Below, in pieces: positions 22,545-23,350 of a stretch of 23,350 nt of DNA. The stretch's first letter is position 1, and each line of letters starts with the position of its first letter. Position numbers and translations under genes: made by a program. The notes under the pieces are model-generated. The model did no database searches. It saw only the letters and a program-made list of their open reading frames with translations, and was not told where the DNA came from. The stretch is from Clostridia bacterium (GTDB taxonomy: Bacteria; Bacillota_A; Clostridia; Oscillospirales; QAKW01): contig JAFQKO010000089.1 in the NCBI GenBank assembly GCA_017396865.1, forward strand, positions 1-23,350. Direction: 5' to 3'.

Positions 22545-23350
22545 ATGGATAGCAATGTTCGTCCCGAGTCCATGGCTCGTATTACCACCAAAGAGCTCGC
22601 CGATGCCTTTATCGCCGAGCAGATAGCCGCCGTTCGCAAACAGGTCGGCGATAAAAAGGTTTTGTTGGCGCTCTCCGGCGGTGTGGATTCCTCCGTCGTT
22701 GCCGCTTTGCTGATCAAGGCAATCGGCAAGCAGTTGGTCTGCGTACACGTCAACCACGGTCTGATGCGTAAGAATGAATCGGAAAACGTCATCAAGCTGT
22801 TTCAGGATGAGCTGGATGCCAACCTGATCTACGTAGACGCTACCGACCGTTTCCTTGATCTGCTCAAGGATGTGGCAGAGCCCGAGAAAAAGAGAAAGAT
22901 CATCGGTGCCGAATTCATCAACGTTTTTGCCGATGAGGCCAGAAAGCTGGAGGACATCTCCTTCCTGGCGCAGGGTACCATCTATCCCGATATTCTGGAA
23001 AGCTTCAAGCAAGCCGAAGGCAAAAAGGCCGTTAAGTCCCATCATAACGTGGGCGGTCTGCCCGAGGATCTGCAGTTTGAGCTGGTTGAACCGATCAAGC
23101 TGCTCTTTAAGGACGAAGTTCGTGTGGTCGGCGAGGCGCTGGGCCTGCCCCATGCAATGGTCTACCGTCAGCCCTTCCCCGGCCCCGGCCTGGGCGTGCG
23201 CTGCCTCGGTGCCATCACCCGTGATCGCCTGCACGCGCTGCGTGAGGCGGATGCCATCCTCCGCGAGGAATTTGATATCTGCGGCCTTAATGAAAAAGTA
23301 TGGCAGTATTTCGTCGTCATTCCCGACATCAAGAGCGTCGGCGTCAAGGA
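22545..23350 (+). CDS. guaA: GMP synthase ATP-pyrophosphatase subunit without N-terminal glutaminase domain (partial, C-terminus outside window)
   Basis: An AGGAGG site (22531-22536) leads to an ATG at 22545, and the frame is open to the window edge (268 residues seen). The protein begins [20 protein letters not shown] and reaches the PP-loop [10 protein letters not shown] by residue 50. It continues with the GuaA motifs [34 protein letters not shown] and FPGPGLGVR, and enters the dimerisation domain. Normal bacterial GuaA has about 190-200 residues of glutamine amidotransferase first; here they are absent, and the preceding gene is not a GATase. The enzyme adenylates XMP and aminates it to GMP. 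Without a partner it would use ammonia; archaea have a split GATase (GuaAa) and ATPPase (GuaAb). A separately encoded GATase may lie elsewhere in the genome. Confidence 0.93.
   Translation, partial: MDSNVRPESMARITTKELADAFIAEQIAAVRKQVGDKKVLLALSGGVDSSVVAALLIKAIGKQLVCVHVNHGLMRKNESENVIKLFQDELDANLIYVDATDRFLDLLKDVAEPEKKRKIIGAEFINVFADEARKLEDISFLAQGTIYPDILESFKQAEGKKAVKSHHNVGGLPEDLQFELVEPIKLLFKDEVRVVGEALGLPHAMVYRQPFPGPGLGVRCLGAITRDRLHALREADAILREEFDICGLNEKVWQYFVVIPDIKSVGVK

Noticed and set aside
22509..23234. Minus-strand open frame opposite guaA
   Set aside because: The plus strand carries all conserved GMP synthase motifs behind AGGAGG; the minus frame has no family match.
1..23350. tRNA, rRNA, prophage, insertion sequence or integration site
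   Set aside because: No cloverleaf-like intergenic sequence, transposase, integrase or direct-repeat boundary was seen.

Overview
The window looks like a chromosomal segment from an anaerobic, gut-type Clostridia bacterium, probably of the Oscillospiraceae or a related group. This rests on moderately high GC with AT-rich promoters, strong AGGAGG-like ribosome binding sites, a coaD-rsmD-uvrC cluster, BspA-like leucine-rich repeat and cohesin/dockerin surface proteins, DUF6056-type membrane proteins, a ThrH phosphatase and a cytosolic GH2 glycosidase. No phage, insertion sequence, CRISPR array, tRNA or rRNA was seen, and no gene-free stretch exceeds 300 bases.

Layout. (1) 1-2952, minus strand: a secreted BspA-type leucine-rich repeat protein cut by the window edge, preceded by a cytoplasmic GH2 glycosidase. 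(2) 3093-4624, plus strand: a PHP-domain phosphoesterase and a small zinc-ribbon membrane protein, divergent from the GH2 gene through a very compact promoter region. (3) 4689-10322, minus strand: one giant secreted protein of 1,877 residues. It has three beta-helix (GLUG-like) modules, an exonuclease-endonuclease-phosphatase (EEP) domain inserted inside the third, an InlB-type repeat, Cys-rich repeats, a cohesin-like domain and a C-terminal dockerin. (4) 10482-15146, minus strand: six overlapping or abutting genes (DUF1275 membrane protein, uvrC, rsmD, coaD, an F-ATPase b-like coiled coil, an HGSNAT-like membrane acyltransferase). (5) 15262-19525, plus strand: two paralogous DUF6056/GT-C-like membrane proteins, each with a C-terminal copper-amine-oxidase-N-like domain, flanking a HAD phosphatase. 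(6) 19588-23350, plus strand: thrH, a cysK-type cysteine synthase, a CofE-like gamma-glutamyl ligase, and a GMP synthase lacking the N-terminal glutaminase domain, cut by the window edge.

How the parts fit. Regions 1 and 3 are cell-surface or secreted machinery for handling extracellular polymers. The dockerin and cohesin-like modules suggest a cellulosome-like assembly, and the embedded EEP domain adds a probable nuclease or phosphodiesterase. Region 4 is housekeeping (DNA repair, rRNA methylation, CoA synthesis) with membrane proteins attached. Region 5 is a probable cell-envelope glycosylation locus. Region 6 is amino-acid and nucleotide metabolism (serine/homoserine, cysteine, GMP).

The observations most worth following are the nested EEP domain in the giant surface protein, the DUF6056-HAD-DUF6056 locus, and the CofE-like ligase paired with a glutaminase-less GMP synthase. 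All calls come from reading the sequence; no homology search was run.
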